DNA of 64,000 nt from Gp6-AA40 sp035649635 (GTDB lineage Bacteria > Acidobacteriota > Vicinamibacteria > Vicinamibacterales > UBA2999), in contig DASRJE010000165.1 in the NCBI GenBank assembly GCA_035649635.1, forward strand, positions 1-64,000, in the 5' to 3' direction. The translations under genes were made by a program, and so were the position numbers. This document shows, in pieces, positions 1 through 8,036 of the stretch; position 1 is the first letter of the stretch, and every line of letters begins with the position of its first letter. The notes below the pieces were generated by a model. The model saw only the letters and a program-made list of their open reading frames with translations. It was not told the DNA's origin and ran no database searches.

Positions 1-193
1 GCGATTGCTTGGAATAAACGGCTCAATCCTCGCCCATTGCCCGTCGCTAAACCAAAACAAGTTCGCCCGCATCTGTTGGCCCCCCGATTCGGTTGACCAA
101 CCCGTTGAATCTCAACATGGTTAATTGGGTCTTAACCCTAGAGACCCGGCTTTCGTTTGTACGCTGGAAACGTCCGACAAACGAGTGGGACGC
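1..193. other. Window start, no gene recognised
   Basis: No coding frame with recognisable protein features was found. The only structure noticed is a small perfect inverted repeat, GGGTCT at 127-132 and AGACCC at 142-147, followed by a T-containing stretch. It could be a weak terminator for a gene lying to the left of the window. Confidence 0.4.
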
Positions 194-230
194 TTGACAG
201 AATTAGTTGATAAGCTAATACTTTTAGTAT
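194..230 (+). promoter_or_regulatory. AT-rich promoter and operator-like repeats upstream of the ArsR/SdpR gene
   Basis: TTGACA (194-199) and TAATAC (216-221) are separated by 16 bp and form a near-consensus sigma-70 promoter. Two perfect inverted repeats overlap the -10 region and start: ATTAG/CTAAT (202-206/215-219) and ATACT/AGTAT (218-222/226-230). Predicted transcription starts at about 227-230, directly before the ATG at 231, with no Shine-Dalgarno sequence, so the mRNA would be almost leaderless. Autoregulation by the ArsR-type product is inferred from the repeats and from family habit. Confidence 0.6.
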
Positions 231-545
231 ATGGCTGCAATGGACAAGCAATTCCGCGCGTTATCCGACCCTACGCGTCGCGAGATTCTGCGCCTGTTAC
301 GCGGCGGTCCGCTCACTTCCGGGGTGATCGCCGAGTCCTTCCCGAGCGCATGGGCGACAGTCTCGAGGCACCTCGCGGTCCTGCGTGAGGCCGATCTCGT
401 CGTGGCAGAGCGGGACGGCCAGACCATTCGCTACGAGCTGAACACGTCAGTGGTTCAAGACGTGCTCCGCCATCTGGCGGACTGGGTGCAGCCCACGGCT
501 GTACCATCGCGTCGGCGCGCGAGAGCCCGAGAGCAACGGGCATGA
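231..545 (+). CDS. ArsR/SdpR-family winged-helix transcriptional repressor
   Basis: This 104-residue protein is almost entirely an ArsR-type winged helix. It starts with the family phrase ALSDPTRREILRLL, followed by a recognition-helix region around WATVSRHLAVLREADLV and a wing (ERDGQTIRYEL). It lacks the metal-binding cysteine cluster of ArsR/SmtB sensors, which fits the SdpR autorepressor branch. The C-terminus is Arg-rich. The second ATG at 240 is an alternative start. It overlaps the following SdpI-like gene by 4 bp (ATGA), so the two are an operon. In SdpR/SdpI systems the membrane partner sequesters the repressor; transfer of that mechanism here is inference. Confidence 0.88.
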   Translation: MAAMDKQFRALSDPTRREILRLLRGGPLTSGVIAESFPSAWATVSRHLAVLREADLVVAERDGQTIRYELNTSVVQDVLRHLADWVQPTAVPSRRRARAREQRA

Positions 546-1168
546 CGATTGTTGCCGGCTTTGCTCGTCGCGATCGCGGCCTCGTCGGTGTGGGCTTCCT
601 CGTCGGAGGAATCGCCTTCCCCTGGCTCCCCGGACCGTATCTGCCCGAGGCGTCGTTAGTGACGGTCGTCGCTCTGGCGTTTTTCCTTCCGACAACGGCA
701 CTGGCGACGTGCGTCGGTCAAGCCGTGTTCGGCGTCCGTACCGACGACGAGCCGTCTCGGGCATCCGCCGGAGTCATCGCCACGGCCACGACTGCGCTCT
801 GCAGTTTCGCGCTAATCCTCCAAGTTCTTGTTCTCACCACACTGGTCGACGCGCCGATCCGGTGGCCTGCGCCCGCGCGTGCCGGGATGGTGTTGCTGGG
901 ACTCCATCTCGTCGTGGTCGGCAACGTCATACCGCGACTGAGGCCGGATGCTCAACTGGGTGTCGCTGTCCAGATGACGGACTGTCGTCGCCACGCCTGG
1001 ATGCGAACCTACCGAACGGCCGGGTATCTCTGTGTCGTCATCGGGGTTACAGTCGCGATCGCAGGAGCGAGCCTCGGCGCGGCGCAGATCGACGCTGTGC
1101 TGAAGATCGTCCTCCTCAGCGCCTCAGTATGTGTGAGTTGGTCACTTCGCCGAGTATGGACCGCCTGA
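542..1168 (+). CDS. SdpI-like integral membrane protein
   Basis: A 208-residue protein with about six hydrophobic segments. The C-terminal half carries the SdpI signature: a GNVIPRLRP stretch, then a Trp-Met-Arg-Thr-Tyr-Arg segment and a final pair of transmembrane helices. SdpI proteins act as immunity factors and as sensors that recruit an SdpR repressor to the membrane. The start overlaps the SdpR-like gene by 4 bp, supporting a two-gene sensor-repressor unit. No SdpC toxin gene is visible nearby, so the ligand is unknown and the role may be general envelope sensing. Confidence 0.75.
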   Translation: MTIVAGFARRDRGLVGVGFLVGGIAFPWLPGPYLPEASLVTVVALAFFLPTTALATCVGQAVFGVRTDDEPSRASAGVIATATTALCSFALILQVLVLTTLVDAPIRWPAPARAGMVLLGLHLVVVGNVIPRLRPDAQLGVAVQMTDCRRHAWMRTYRTAGYLCVVIGVTVAIAGASLGAAQIDAVLKIVLLSASVCVSWSLRRVWTA

Positions 1169-1180
1169 TTCGCCCGTTGT

Positions 1181-1930
1181 GTGCGTAAGCGTCGACTACT
1201 TGCGATCGTGCTCGCCAGCGTCTGTCTCTTCGCCTGCAGCCGACGAGCGGGGCTTAATTTCGATTGCAACTGGGTGCGTGATCCTGCGCTGCGCGTTGAT
1301 TTGCGCAATGAGTCACATGTCCAGCATCTCCTCGAGGACATCCGAGTTGCCGAGGAACTCGGGATGCGGTACGGCGACCGAATGGCCGGCTGGCGTCTGG
1401 TCGAAACCTTCGGCATCGTGTCGCGACACGGAGGGCTGAAGAATCGTGAGCTCGGTCGGCAGTCGCGCCAACAGTGCGTCGCCACGCTGTTCCGCGCCAT
1501 CGCCTCGACGCATGAAGTCGCCGTGTCAGACATTGAACGCGTGCGGCCGCGGCTGGCGGAGCGCGGTTTCGACCTACCTGTCACAATACCTGTCGCTCTG
1601 CTCTTACTGTTTGCCGTCAGGCGATTCATGCGGTGGATCCGGAATCGGTTCGAAACTGACGAGTGGGCGGGCTGGGTCGTCGGCACGTTGTTCGCGTCTT
1701 TCATCATCCCCGCCGCCGTCGTCGCGATCGGAATGGCATGGGGGGTGGTCGTGGAAATCGTCAGGCTTGGCAACGAGCATGTGGGAGACCGTGCGAGGGT
1801 GGATGGCTTGCGCGCGAACTTCCTGGTTGTGCTCGGCACCGGAATCGTCGCGGTTTGGATCGCCAGTGGAATCACCGCGATCCAGAAACGGGCTGGACAA
1901 GCGCAGAGAGCGACATCGGTATCTGGCTAG
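1181..1930 (+). CDS. Hypothetical membrane lipoprotein
   Basis: The GTG start gives a positively charged N-terminus and a hydrophobic run ending in a lipobox-like LFAC, so the protein is probably lipidated at about Cys19. The central region is soluble. Three hydrophobic segments follow at roughly residues 130-145, 165-190 and 215-232. The family is not recognised. It begins 12 bp after the SdpI-like gene on the same strand and probably belongs to that transcript. The role is unknown, but a third envelope component of the SdpRI-like unit is possible. Confidence 0.55.
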   Translation: MRKRRLLAIVLASVCLFACSRRAGLNFDCNWVRDPALRVDLRNESHVQHLLEDIRVAEELGMRYGDRMAGWRLVETFGIVSRHGGLKNRELGRQSRQQCVATLFRAIASTHEVAVSDIERVRPRLAERGFDLPVTIPVALLLLFAVRRFMRWIRNRFETDEWAGWVVGTLFASFIIPAAVVAIGMAWGVVVEIVRLGNEHVGDRARVDGLRANFLVVLGTGIVAVWIASGITAIQKRAGQAQRATSVSG

Positions 1931-1974
1931 CCAGCGCGCGTTTCCGTTCTATGGTGCGCGAAGGCACCGAGGCT

Positions 1975-3057
1975 CTACTTGCTCGCGCTCGCCTCGGCGG
2001 CACGCGACGCGCTCAGCATGTTGCGCATCGCGTAATTGCCTTCATGGCACGCGTACTCGAACATCCCGTAGACCGGCTCACGCTTCCACGGCAACGATAG
2101 CGTCCACGGCCGCGTCCACGTCCCAGGGTCGTCGATCGTGGCAGTGTATTGGAGCGTGTTCGCGTCCAGCATCGAGAACCGCTCAGTGATCGTGAGCCGG
2201 CCGCTCGTACGGCCGCCGCCGTTCCCACCGACGCCGGTCATCCCGTTCAGGTTCTTCGTCACGACGACCAGCGTGTTCCCCTCCCAGTGGCCACGTGAGT
2301 CACCCATGTAGGACGTGACAGTAGCCGGCAGGTGAGGACGGCCGTCGAGCGGTACTACGCGCGCCTCGTGAATCATCTCGTTCCGGATCACGACGTAGCC
2401 CGGTCCCTGCACGATTTCGTTCCCATTGTTGTAGATCGTCGGCAGCAACGAACCCATGACGCCGCGCGTGATGCAACGGTCGTAGAGGCTGCGATCGAGA
2501 TGCGAGTCCGCCTCACGCCCCTGGAGTCGCTCACGTCGTGCCTTGGCTTCCGCCTGCTGCTGCACCTGGCGCGCCTGCCCCTCGGCCGACAACGGCGGCT
2601 GGCGGCCATCCGCCGGGTCGATGATGAGCGACGCCTGTCGCGACGGCTTGCCGGTCTCCTGCCAGTGCGGCGTCGGCGAGGTCGGGCAGCGGATGGCGCA
2701 TGGCGTCGTGACGTCGGCGGTGAACACGTCGATTTCGGCGAGGAGCGATTCCTCCTCGTTCTTGATCTCGCTGGCACGCTTCGCGAACTCTTCCTCGGTC
2801 AGCACGTTGCGCGTGCCGAACCGCGCGGGGCGCTGCAGCGGCACGCCCACCATGTCGACACCGGGCCAGAACCCCTGGAGATCGGGGTCGCCCCACGGGG
2901 TCTTCGGCTGGACGAATCCCGCCGCAGGTTGAGTCAACGGCAGCGCGGCGGCACCCGTGCCGGCAGAAGTTGTATCGGTTGCCGGCGGCTGCTGGGCGAA
3001 AGCGCTGACAGAACTCAGAACGAATCCAATAATGACGGCGATGATCTGATGCTTCAT
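1975..3057 (-). CDS. Secreted 'WEG' family protein (unknown function)
   Basis: The start at 3057 gives a clean signal peptide ending SAFA; an in-frame ATG at 3075 is less convincing. The C-terminal half has the features shared with three other proteins in this window: a DGR motif, GDSRGHWEGNTLVVVT, an ERF motif, an aspartate-proline step followed by TRP, and an E-x-x-C-x-E ending (EYACHEG). The N-terminal half is rich in Gln and Ala and contains a PWGDPDLQG segment. The protein is predicted periplasmic or extracellular, with no known activity. It is divergent from the ABM gene at 3096. Confidence 0.7.
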   Translation of the reverse strand: MKHQIIAVIIGFVLSSVSAFAQQPPATDTTSAGTGAAALPLTQPAAGFVQPKTPWGDPDLQGFWPGVDMVGVPLQRPARFGTRNVLTEEEFAKRASEIKNEEESLLAEIDVFTADVTTPCAIRCPTSPTPHWQETGKPSRQASLIIDPADGRQPPLSAEGQARQVQQQAEAKARRERLQGREADSHLDRSLYDRCITRGVMGSLLPTIYNNGNEIVQGPGYVVIRNEMIHEARVVPLDGRPHLPATVTSYMGDSRGHWEGNTLVVVTKNLNGMTGVGGNGGGRTSGRLTITERFSMLDANTLQYTATIDDPGTWTRPWTLSLPWKREPVYGMFEYACHEGNYAMRNMLSASRAAEASASK

Positions 3058-3075
3058 GGTCGGCTCCAGAGACAT

Positions 3076-3103
3076 GCGATCATATCGCGCTCCCTATGAT
3101 CGC
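3076..3103. promoter_or_regulatory. Inverted repeat in the divergent region
   Basis: GCGATCATA (3076-3084) and TATGATCGC (3095-3103) form a perfect 9-bp inverted repeat with a 10-bp spacer. It lies between the divergent starts at 3057 and 3096 and covers the ABM start codon. An operator or an mRNA hairpin over the start are both possible. Confidence 0.45.
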
Positions 3104-3437
3104 GATCATGTGGCAGTTCGACGTCAAGCACGGACACGAGTCCGAATTCGAGCAGCTGTACGGCGTCGAAGGCGAATGGGCGGCGATGAATCGCCTCTCG
3201 CGGTCCTATCTGGGCACCTCTTTTCTTCGTGACCAGAACCGCTCTTCCAGATACATCGTCGTCGAGTACTGGAGTGAGATGCTCGTCTACGAGCAGCATC
3301 GAGAGTTTCGAGCTGAGGCGGTCGCCGCGTTTGAGCAACGCAGCCGGGCACTCGTCGAGTCAGTCGAACCGTTGGGAGTCTTCTCGGCCCTCGATGTGCC
3401 TGATCGTTTCGGGCCGACCTGGTCCCAGCGCAAATAG
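3096..3437 (+). CDS. Antibiotic biosynthesis monooxygenase (ABM)-like protein
   Basis: A 113-residue single-domain protein with the ferredoxin-like alpha/beta pattern of the ABM superfamily. It has a first strand IAIMWQFDVK, a helix with two glutamates (HESEFEQLYG), a strand with SRYIVVEYW, and a final helix. Starting at 3096 keeps the complete first strand, whereas 3108 would cut into it. Members range from quinol monooxygenases to proteins without proven activity, and no specific substrate can be assigned. It lies divergent to a secreted WEG protein and may share the inverted-repeat operator. Confidence 0.7.
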   Translation: MIAIMWQFDVKHGHESEFEQLYGVEGEWAAMNRLSRSYLGTSFLRDQNRSSRYIVVEYWSEMLVYEQHREFRAEAVAAFEQRSRALVESVEPLGVFSALDVPDRFGPTWSQRK

Positions 3438-3444
3438 TCGGGAT

Positions 3445-4326
3445 TCAGCGGTGCAACTTGCCCGCTATGTACGCACCTGCACGCGCGTTCTCGGCGGCAG
3501 TGAACGACATCCCCGGCTCGTTCGGCGCATGCGGGATGATCCGGGCGTCGTAGTCCGCCGGCAACTCGAAGAGATGCGCGGGCGGCTCCGTGCGACGGAT
3601 GTTCGACAACCGGTACTCGATGGTGCTTCGCGAGTCCGAATGACGTGACTCGATCAGCAGCTGAAGTTCAGCCGATTGCCAGCGCTCGTCCACCATCTCG
3701 ATCCACTGGTCGTTGCGACGGTAGCCTGGCGGGACGACGATCGTAACGCGGCGTCCGGTCGCGTCCACTCCTGCAATGCGCTTGGTCCCAAGGGACTCAT
3801 CCCGCACGTCGCCAAATGCGCCCGGGTCAGCCGACAACAGATCCCCGGCCCGGTAAAAGGTCATGAAGCGCGCGCCGCCAACGGGTACGTCAAACCAGCG
3901 ATTACCGCCGGCGGTATTGGCCATGATGGAACGTGGCATTAACCGAGCAGTTTCTGTCCGAATATCCACCGTGAAGACACCGGGCCAGCGGCTGGGGTCG
4001 GGCGCGATGACGGTTCGAACGTGACGCTCGGACGCCGTCTTCGGCGCAGGCAGGCCCTCCATGTGTCTTTCGATGCGGACGCGACCAGCGGAGTCTCGGT
4101 AGTAGCGATCAGTCATGCTCTGCTCGAGTCGGGTACCATCCACCAGGACGGCGTGAACTGTGGTCGTCGCGTCCGCCGAGAACGGTGCTCCCAGAACCGG
4201 GGCGCTGCTCAGCGGACCGCCGATCGATTCAGCTGGCAGATTCGCCTGGCCGAAGGCCGTTGCGGTGAGCACGACTGCGAAACCAACAAGCGTGCATCCA
4301 CAGCCCAGGAGTCCTCGATAGCGCAT
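3445..4326 (-). CDS. Secreted hypothetical protein
   Basis: The 293-residue protein starts with a hydrophobic signal region (about residues 1-26, ending TAFGQA). The mature part is beta-rich and contains a YYRDSAGRVRIER segment and a C-terminal 'HLFELPADYD' type ending, typical of acidobacterial periplasmic proteins of unknown role. No catalytic motif was recognised. It ends 8 bp from the convergent ABM gene. Confidence 0.6.
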   Translation of the reverse strand: MRYRGLLGCGCTLVGFAVVLTATAFGQANLPAESIGGPLSSAPVLGAPFSADATTTVHAVLVDGTRLEQSMTDRYYRDSAGRVRIERHMEGLPAPKTASERHVRTVIAPDPSRWPGVFTVDIRTETARLMPRSIMANTAGGNRWFDVPVGGARFMTFYRAGDLLSADPGAFGDVRDESLGTKRIAGVDATGRRVTIVVPPGYRRNDQWIEMVDERWQSAELQLLIESRHSDSRSTIEYRLSNIRRTEPPAHLFELPADYDARIIPHAPNEPGMSFTAAENARAGAYIAGKLHR

Positions 4327-4488
4327 TGCTGGACATATCCTAGCGCGATCGCGTGCGCGCCGCCCGCCGTTCTGTGTGCCGGCTTCTCCGCCGAAATCGG
4401 TGGTTGTAACGCCAGGGCCCTGTCATTACACATGGTGGTTGTAGGCCGGCCGTTTGGCACGCTGAGGCCGGTCGAGAAGGAGAACCCG

Positions 4489-5376
4489 ATGACGACGCAC
4501 GCCCTGCAACCACACGTCAACACGACCCAAGAACCGCCAATCTACTTCCTGGGACTTCCCACTATCCTGAGAGCAACCGGGCGAACGACCAACGGCGCGT
4601 TCGGGCTTGTCGAGCAGTCGATGCCACCGGGGTTTGCGTCGCCGTACCACACTCACCATCTCGAGGACGAAGCGTTTTATGTTCTCGAGGGCGAGATGGC
4701 CATCGTCTGCGATGGTCAGTGGACGATCGCCGGACCCGGAACGTACGTGTTCGGGCCTCGCGAGATTCCTCACGGCTTCAAGGTCCTTGGCGATGCAGCG
4801 GCTCGCATGTTGCTCCTTTGCACACCTGGCGGTTTCTCCGAGTTCGTGGTCGAGATGAGCGAACCAATTCCCGCACCTCCTGACATGGCCAAACTCATGG
4901 CGCTGGCGGCGAAGTACAAGGTCGACATCCTCGGACCGTTGCCCGAGCAGGCAGATGCGCCGGCGACCACGACGACCGCGCGATCGTCCACGTCATTGAA
5001 GAATGCGGTGGATCGGATCCGGGCGCAGCACATTGCCGCCGTCAACGCCGGAGACATCGGTGCGGCGCTCGAGATCTTTGCGAGCAACGGGACGGTGATG
5101 CCTCCTGGGCAGCCGGCTCTTCAGGGCGCCTCCCTCCGCGAGTGGTTCACATACGTGTTCGCGAACGTCAGCCTTCAAGGATTCGAGATTCGACCCGATG
5201 CCGTCGAGCAGTACGGGAATGCCGCGATCGAACATGGCAACTGGAGCGCCACGCTCCAGCCCAGGAATGGATCACCAAGCCAGCCCGTCGGTGGAACCTA
5301 CCTCACTGTGTACGCGCGCCTCGCGGACGGCAACTTGCGTGTGATTCGAGACATGTTCAACGGCATGCCCGGGTGA
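4489..5376 (+). CDS. Cupin fused to SnoaL-like (SgcJ/EcaC-type) domain protein
   Basis: The ATG at 4489 is preceded by GAGAAGGAG and gives a 295-residue cytoplasmic protein. Residues about 30-125 are a cupin_2 barrel with the metal-site pattern HTHHLEDEAFYVLEGE and a later PHGF histidine. After a linker rich in Ala and Thr, residues about 165-290 form an NTF2/SnoaL-like domain of the SgcJ/EcaC type, beginning IRAQHIAAVNAGD. Such fusions are often annotated as quercetin dioxygenase-like, but neither substrate nor activity is evident. It stands alone on the + strand, before the sigma factor gene. Confidence 0.75.
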   Translation: MTTHALQPHVNTTQEPPIYFLGLPTILRATGRTTNGAFGLVEQSMPPGFASPYHTHHLEDEAFYVLEGEMAIVCDGQWTIAGPGTYVFGPREIPHGFKVLGDAAARMLLLCTPGGFSEFVVEMSEPIPAPPDMAKLMALAAKYKVDILGPLPEQADAPATTTTARSSTSLKNAVDRIRAQHIAAVNAGDIGAALEIFASNGTVMPPGQPALQGASLREWFTYVFANVSLQGFEIRPDAVEQYGNAAIEHGNWSATLQPRNGSPSQPVGGTYLTVYARLADGNLRVIRDMFNGMPG

Positions 5377-5424
5377 TTCGTCGAGAAGAGCGATTCGAGG
5401 GACGTCTTACTAAAATGGAGCGCG

Positions 5425-5964
5425 ATGTACGTCGGGCTGAGCGACGCCGACCTCGCGCCACGGATTGCCGATGGGGATAGCGAGGCGGAGGCCGAAATGT
5501 GCCGCCGGATGGGACCGCGGATTCGGCTGTATGGCCTTCGCCACCTGCGATCGTCATCAGCGGCCGACGATCTCGTACAACAGGTGTTGCTCAAAGTCAT
5601 CGAAGCTCTGCGGGCCGCGCGCTTGCGAGAATCGGACAAGCTCGCCCACTTCGTATTGGGCACGTGCCGCATGGTGGTGGTCGAGCTGCGCCGCGCCTCG
5701 CACCGGCAGGAAGCGTTACTTGCGAAATTTGGAAGTGATCTCATCCCAGAGCCGCCTCCGATGCCCACGCTCGACGACCGTCAACTCGCCCGCTGCGTAC
5801 AGACGCTCAAGGAGCGGGAGCGTTCCGTTGTCGTAATGACGTTTTACGACGAACACACGGCGGCGGAAACCGCGCGCTCGCTCGGGATCTCGGAGGCGAA
5901 CGTTCGCGTCATCCGGCATCGCGCCGTGGCGCAACTGCGCGACTGCCTGGGGGTTACGCTGTGA
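5425..5964 (+). CDS. ECF-type RNA polymerase sigma factor
   Basis: A 179-residue sigma-70-family protein. Region 2 spans about residues 20-90 and includes SAADDLVQQVLLKVIEAL. Region 4 lies at about 120-175 and includes KERERSVVVMTFYDEHTAAETARSL and a helix-turn-helix ending in an IRHRAVAQLR segment. A preceding GGAG-like sequence is present at about 5416. The stop overlaps the GTG start of a zinc-finger anti-sigma protein, the classic sigma/anti-sigma arrangement. The stimulus and target promoters are not visible. Confidence 0.9.
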   Translation: MYVGLSDADLAPRIADGDSEAEAEMCRRMGPRIRLYGLRHLRSSSAADDLVQQVLLKVIEALRAARLRESDKLAHFVLGTCRMVVVELRRASHRQEALLAKFGSDLIPEPPPMPTLDDRQLARCVQTLKERERSVVVMTFYDEHTAAETARSLGISEANVRVIRHRAVAQLRDCLGVTL

Positions 5965-6575
5965 CGACGAAGAACGACGGCGGCACCGGTTGCTCGAATC
6001 TGGTCGAGGCGGCCACCCTCATGGACTACTGGCTCGCCCTCCTGCCCTCAACGGCTGAGGATGCCATCGAAGAGCATCTGATGACGTGTGACGCTTGCGG
6101 AGACCGGCTCCGACACGTCATCAGCCTGTCGGAGGGCCTTCGCACTCTCGCGCGATCGGGATCCTTGATGGTCGTGATCAGCGATCGGTTCGTGAAGCAT
6201 GCGGCGGAGACGGGTCTCCGCGTGCGCGAGTACGCGCCTGCTCGCGGAGAGAGTATCCCGTGTACGGTCGCGGCTGACGACGACATGCTCGTGGCGCGTC
6301 TCGCGGTGGATCTGACGACGGCATCGCACGTGGATCTCAGTTGGTGCGATCCACGTGGCGTCGAACATCAACGGATGGCCGACATACCCATTGATGTCGA
6401 ATCAGGCAGTGTGATCTGCCAGCAGTCCATCACATGGGGAAAGGCGTCCCCTTCGATGACGCTGACCGCGCGGCTCCTGGCGGTCAACGAGGCTGGAGAG
6501 GAGCACCTGCTCGGCGAGTACACGTTCAATCACACGCGAACGATCCCTGGGCCGCCAGGCTGGGAAGTGAGCTAG
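5961..6575 (+). CDS. Soluble zinc-finger anti-sigma factor
   Basis: The GTG start overlaps the sigma gene by 4 bp (GTGA). The N-terminal about 60 residues have the zf-HC2-like pattern: a long helix with Leu-Pro, then EEHLMTCDACGDRLRH, giving the H-x3-C-x2-C zinc ligands of ZAS anti-sigma factors. There is no transmembrane helix. The remaining about 130 residues are beta-rich and hydrophilic, so this looks like a cytoplasmic sensor rather than one cleaved in the membrane. The C-terminal domain is not recognised and is the probable input module. Confidence 0.78.
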   Translation: MTTKNDGGTGCSNLVEAATLMDYWLALLPSTAEDAIEEHLMTCDACGDRLRHVISLSEGLRTLARSGSLMVVISDRFVKHAAETGLRVREYAPARGESIPCTVAADDDMLVARLAVDLTTASHVDLSWCDPRGVEHQRMADIPIDVESGSVICQQSITWGKASPSMTLTARLLAVNEAGEEHLLGEYTFNHTRTIPGPPGWEVS

Positions 6576-6593
6576 GCTAGGCTAAGCCTAGCC
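6575..6593. terminator. Perfect inverted repeat after the anti-sigma gene
   Basis: GGCTAGGCT (6575-6583) and AGCCTAGCC (6585-6593) are separated by a single A. They begin inside the anti-sigma stop codon region and end just before mutM at 6610. No T-tract follows, so a Rho-independent terminator is uncertain. A protein-binding palindrome is equally possible. Confidence 0.4.
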
Positions 6594-6609
6594 TCGGCTA
6601 GCCCGGATC

Positions 6610-7455
6610 TTGCCCGAACTCCCGGAAGTCGAAGCCGTTCGTCGCCAATTGCGCCGCGTCATGGAAGGCGCTCGCATCGAGCGCGTCGAGACTCGCCGCG
6701 CCGATCTCAGGCTGCCGTTCCCTCCAGACTTCGCCGCGCGTCTCGAAGGACAGCGCGTGCGATCGCTGCAGCGCCGCGCCAAGTATCTCCTCGTCGAGCT
6801 CGAGTCAGGAGAGACGCTGCTGATGCATCTCGGCATGTCCGGATCGTTTCGCGTCGTGAAGGGCAGTCGAGACGACATCCAGGGGAGCTTCTACTTTGAG
6901 CGCAGCCGTCTCGACGCGCACGATCACGTGCTCTTCACGATGTCCTCCGGCGCAACGATTGTTTTCAACGATCCCCGGCGATTTGGCCTGATGAGCATTG
7001 TTCCGGCCGGCGAGTTGACGAACGATCGGGCCCTGAAAGTACTCGGACCCGAGCCGCTCGACAAGGCCTTCAACACGATTTCGTTGGCCCGCGCGCTCAA
7101 GGGAAAGAAGACGTCGCTCAAGGCCGCCCTGTCAGATCAGCGCGTCGTAGCCGGCCTGGGCAACATCTACGTGTGCGAAGCGCTCCACCGAGCGCGACTA
7201 TCACCAAAGCGGCGGGCGTCAACGCTGGTAACGGCAGCCGGTCAACATCGGCCCGGCGCCGAAGCATTGGTCGAGGCCATTCGAGAGGTGCTGAAGGAAG
7301 CGATTGCCAACCGTCACCGGCTGCAGGGAAACGATCGCTTCCGAGTGTACGACCGAGAGGGGCAGCGGTGCCCGAGGCGCGGCTGTCCCGGGACGATCAA
7401 GCGCATCGTGCAGGCTGGACGCTCAACGTTTTTCTGTCCGGTGTGTCAACGGTGA
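6610..7455 (+). CDS. mutM: Formamidopyrimidine-DNA glycosylase (Fpg/MutM)
   Basis: This bifunctional base-excision enzyme removes 8-oxoguanine and FapyG and nicks the abasic site. A TTG start gives the invariant MPELPEVE; Pro2 is the nucleophile after Met removal and Glu3 is the general acid. Lys58 lies in the conserved RRAKYLLVEL. The helix-two-turn-helix includes LKAALSDQRVVAGLGNIYV. A C-terminal zinc finger uses Cys254, Cys259, Cys276 and Cys279 and ends RSTFFCPVCQR. Length (281 residues) is normal for the family. The next gene starts inside the stop codon, suggesting translational coupling. Confidence 0.96.
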   Translation: MPELPEVEAVRRQLRRVMEGARIERVETRRADLRLPFPPDFAARLEGQRVRSLQRRAKYLLVELESGETLLMHLGMSGSFRVVKGSRDDIQGSFYFERSRLDAHDHVLFTMSSGATIVFNDPRRFGLMSIVPAGELTNDRALKVLGPEPLDKAFNTISLARALKGKKTSLKAALSDQRVVAGLGNIYVCEALHRARLSPKRRASTLVTAAGQHRPGAEALVEAIREVLKEAIANRHRLQGNDRFRVYDREGQRCPRRGCPGTIKRIVQAGRSTFFCPVCQR

Positions 7456-8036
7456 TCTTTCGCCAGGAGTTTCTCGACGGCATTCGCAACGGCAGCATCA
7501 CGATCGCTTTTCGTCGCTGGCGCCGTCCATCCGTCAAGGCGGGAGGGAAGTTGCTGACGGCCGCCGGCCTGCTCCACATCCGTGATGTGATCCCGGTCAC
7601 GATTGGGAGCATCCTGGAGGCAGACGCTCGACGAGCGGGCTACGAGAGCCGTCAGGCGTTGGTCGAGGAACTGAACGAGCGGACTGACGGCAAGGTCTAT
7701 CGAATCGAGCTGGGCGCGCTCGAAGCCGATCCGCGCATCGCGCTGCGCAAATCGGTGCCGGACTCTGATGGCCTCGACGCGTTAGCCGCCCGACTTCGTC
7801 GTCTTGACAGTCACGCGGGCGGCAAGCCGTGGACACGGCGGGTCCTTGAAACGATCGATGCTCACCCCGCAGTCCGTGCGGGCGATCTGTGCGTCATGGT
7901 CGGACAGGAAAAAATGCCATTCAAATTGAACGTGCGAAAGCTCAAGGCGCTCGGTCTGACCGAGAGCCTTGAAGTCGGATATCGTTTGTCACCGCGGGGC
8001 AAGAGCCTGTTGCACCGTCTCAGGGAGGGCGAGTGA
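7452..8036 (+). CDS. ASCH/PUA-like and winged-helix protein
   Basis: The GTG start overlaps the mutM stop (GTGA) and yields 194 residues. Residues about 1-85 have the ASCH pattern: an opening FRQEFLDGIRNGSITIAFRRW, then a Lys-Ala-Gly-Gly turn. Residues about 120-190 resemble a small winged helix (TRRVLETIDAHP ... LGLTESLEVGYRLSPRGKSLL). ASCH domains bind RNA or modified nucleotides. Coupling to mutM suggests a link to nucleic-acid quality control, but this is inference. It overlaps the amidase gene downstream by 4 bp. Confidence 0.65.
   Translation: MIFRQEFLDGIRNGSITIAFRRWRRPSVKAGGKLLTAAGLLHIRDVIPVTIGSILEADARRAGYESRQALVEELNERTDGKVYRIELGALEADPRIALRKSVPDSDGLDALAARLRRLDSHAGGKPWTRRVLETIDAHPAVRAGDLCVMVGQEKMPFKLNVRKLKALGLTESLEVGYRLSPRGKSLLHRLREGE

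Noticed and set aside
127..147. Rho-independent terminator for a gene left of the window
   Set aside because: The stem is only 6 bp and the T-stretch is weak, so it is recorded only as a possibility.
4021..4488. Longer start for the cupin protein at 4021
   Set aside because: The upstream part overlaps the minus-strand secreted-protein gene, and a strong ribosome site precedes 4489.
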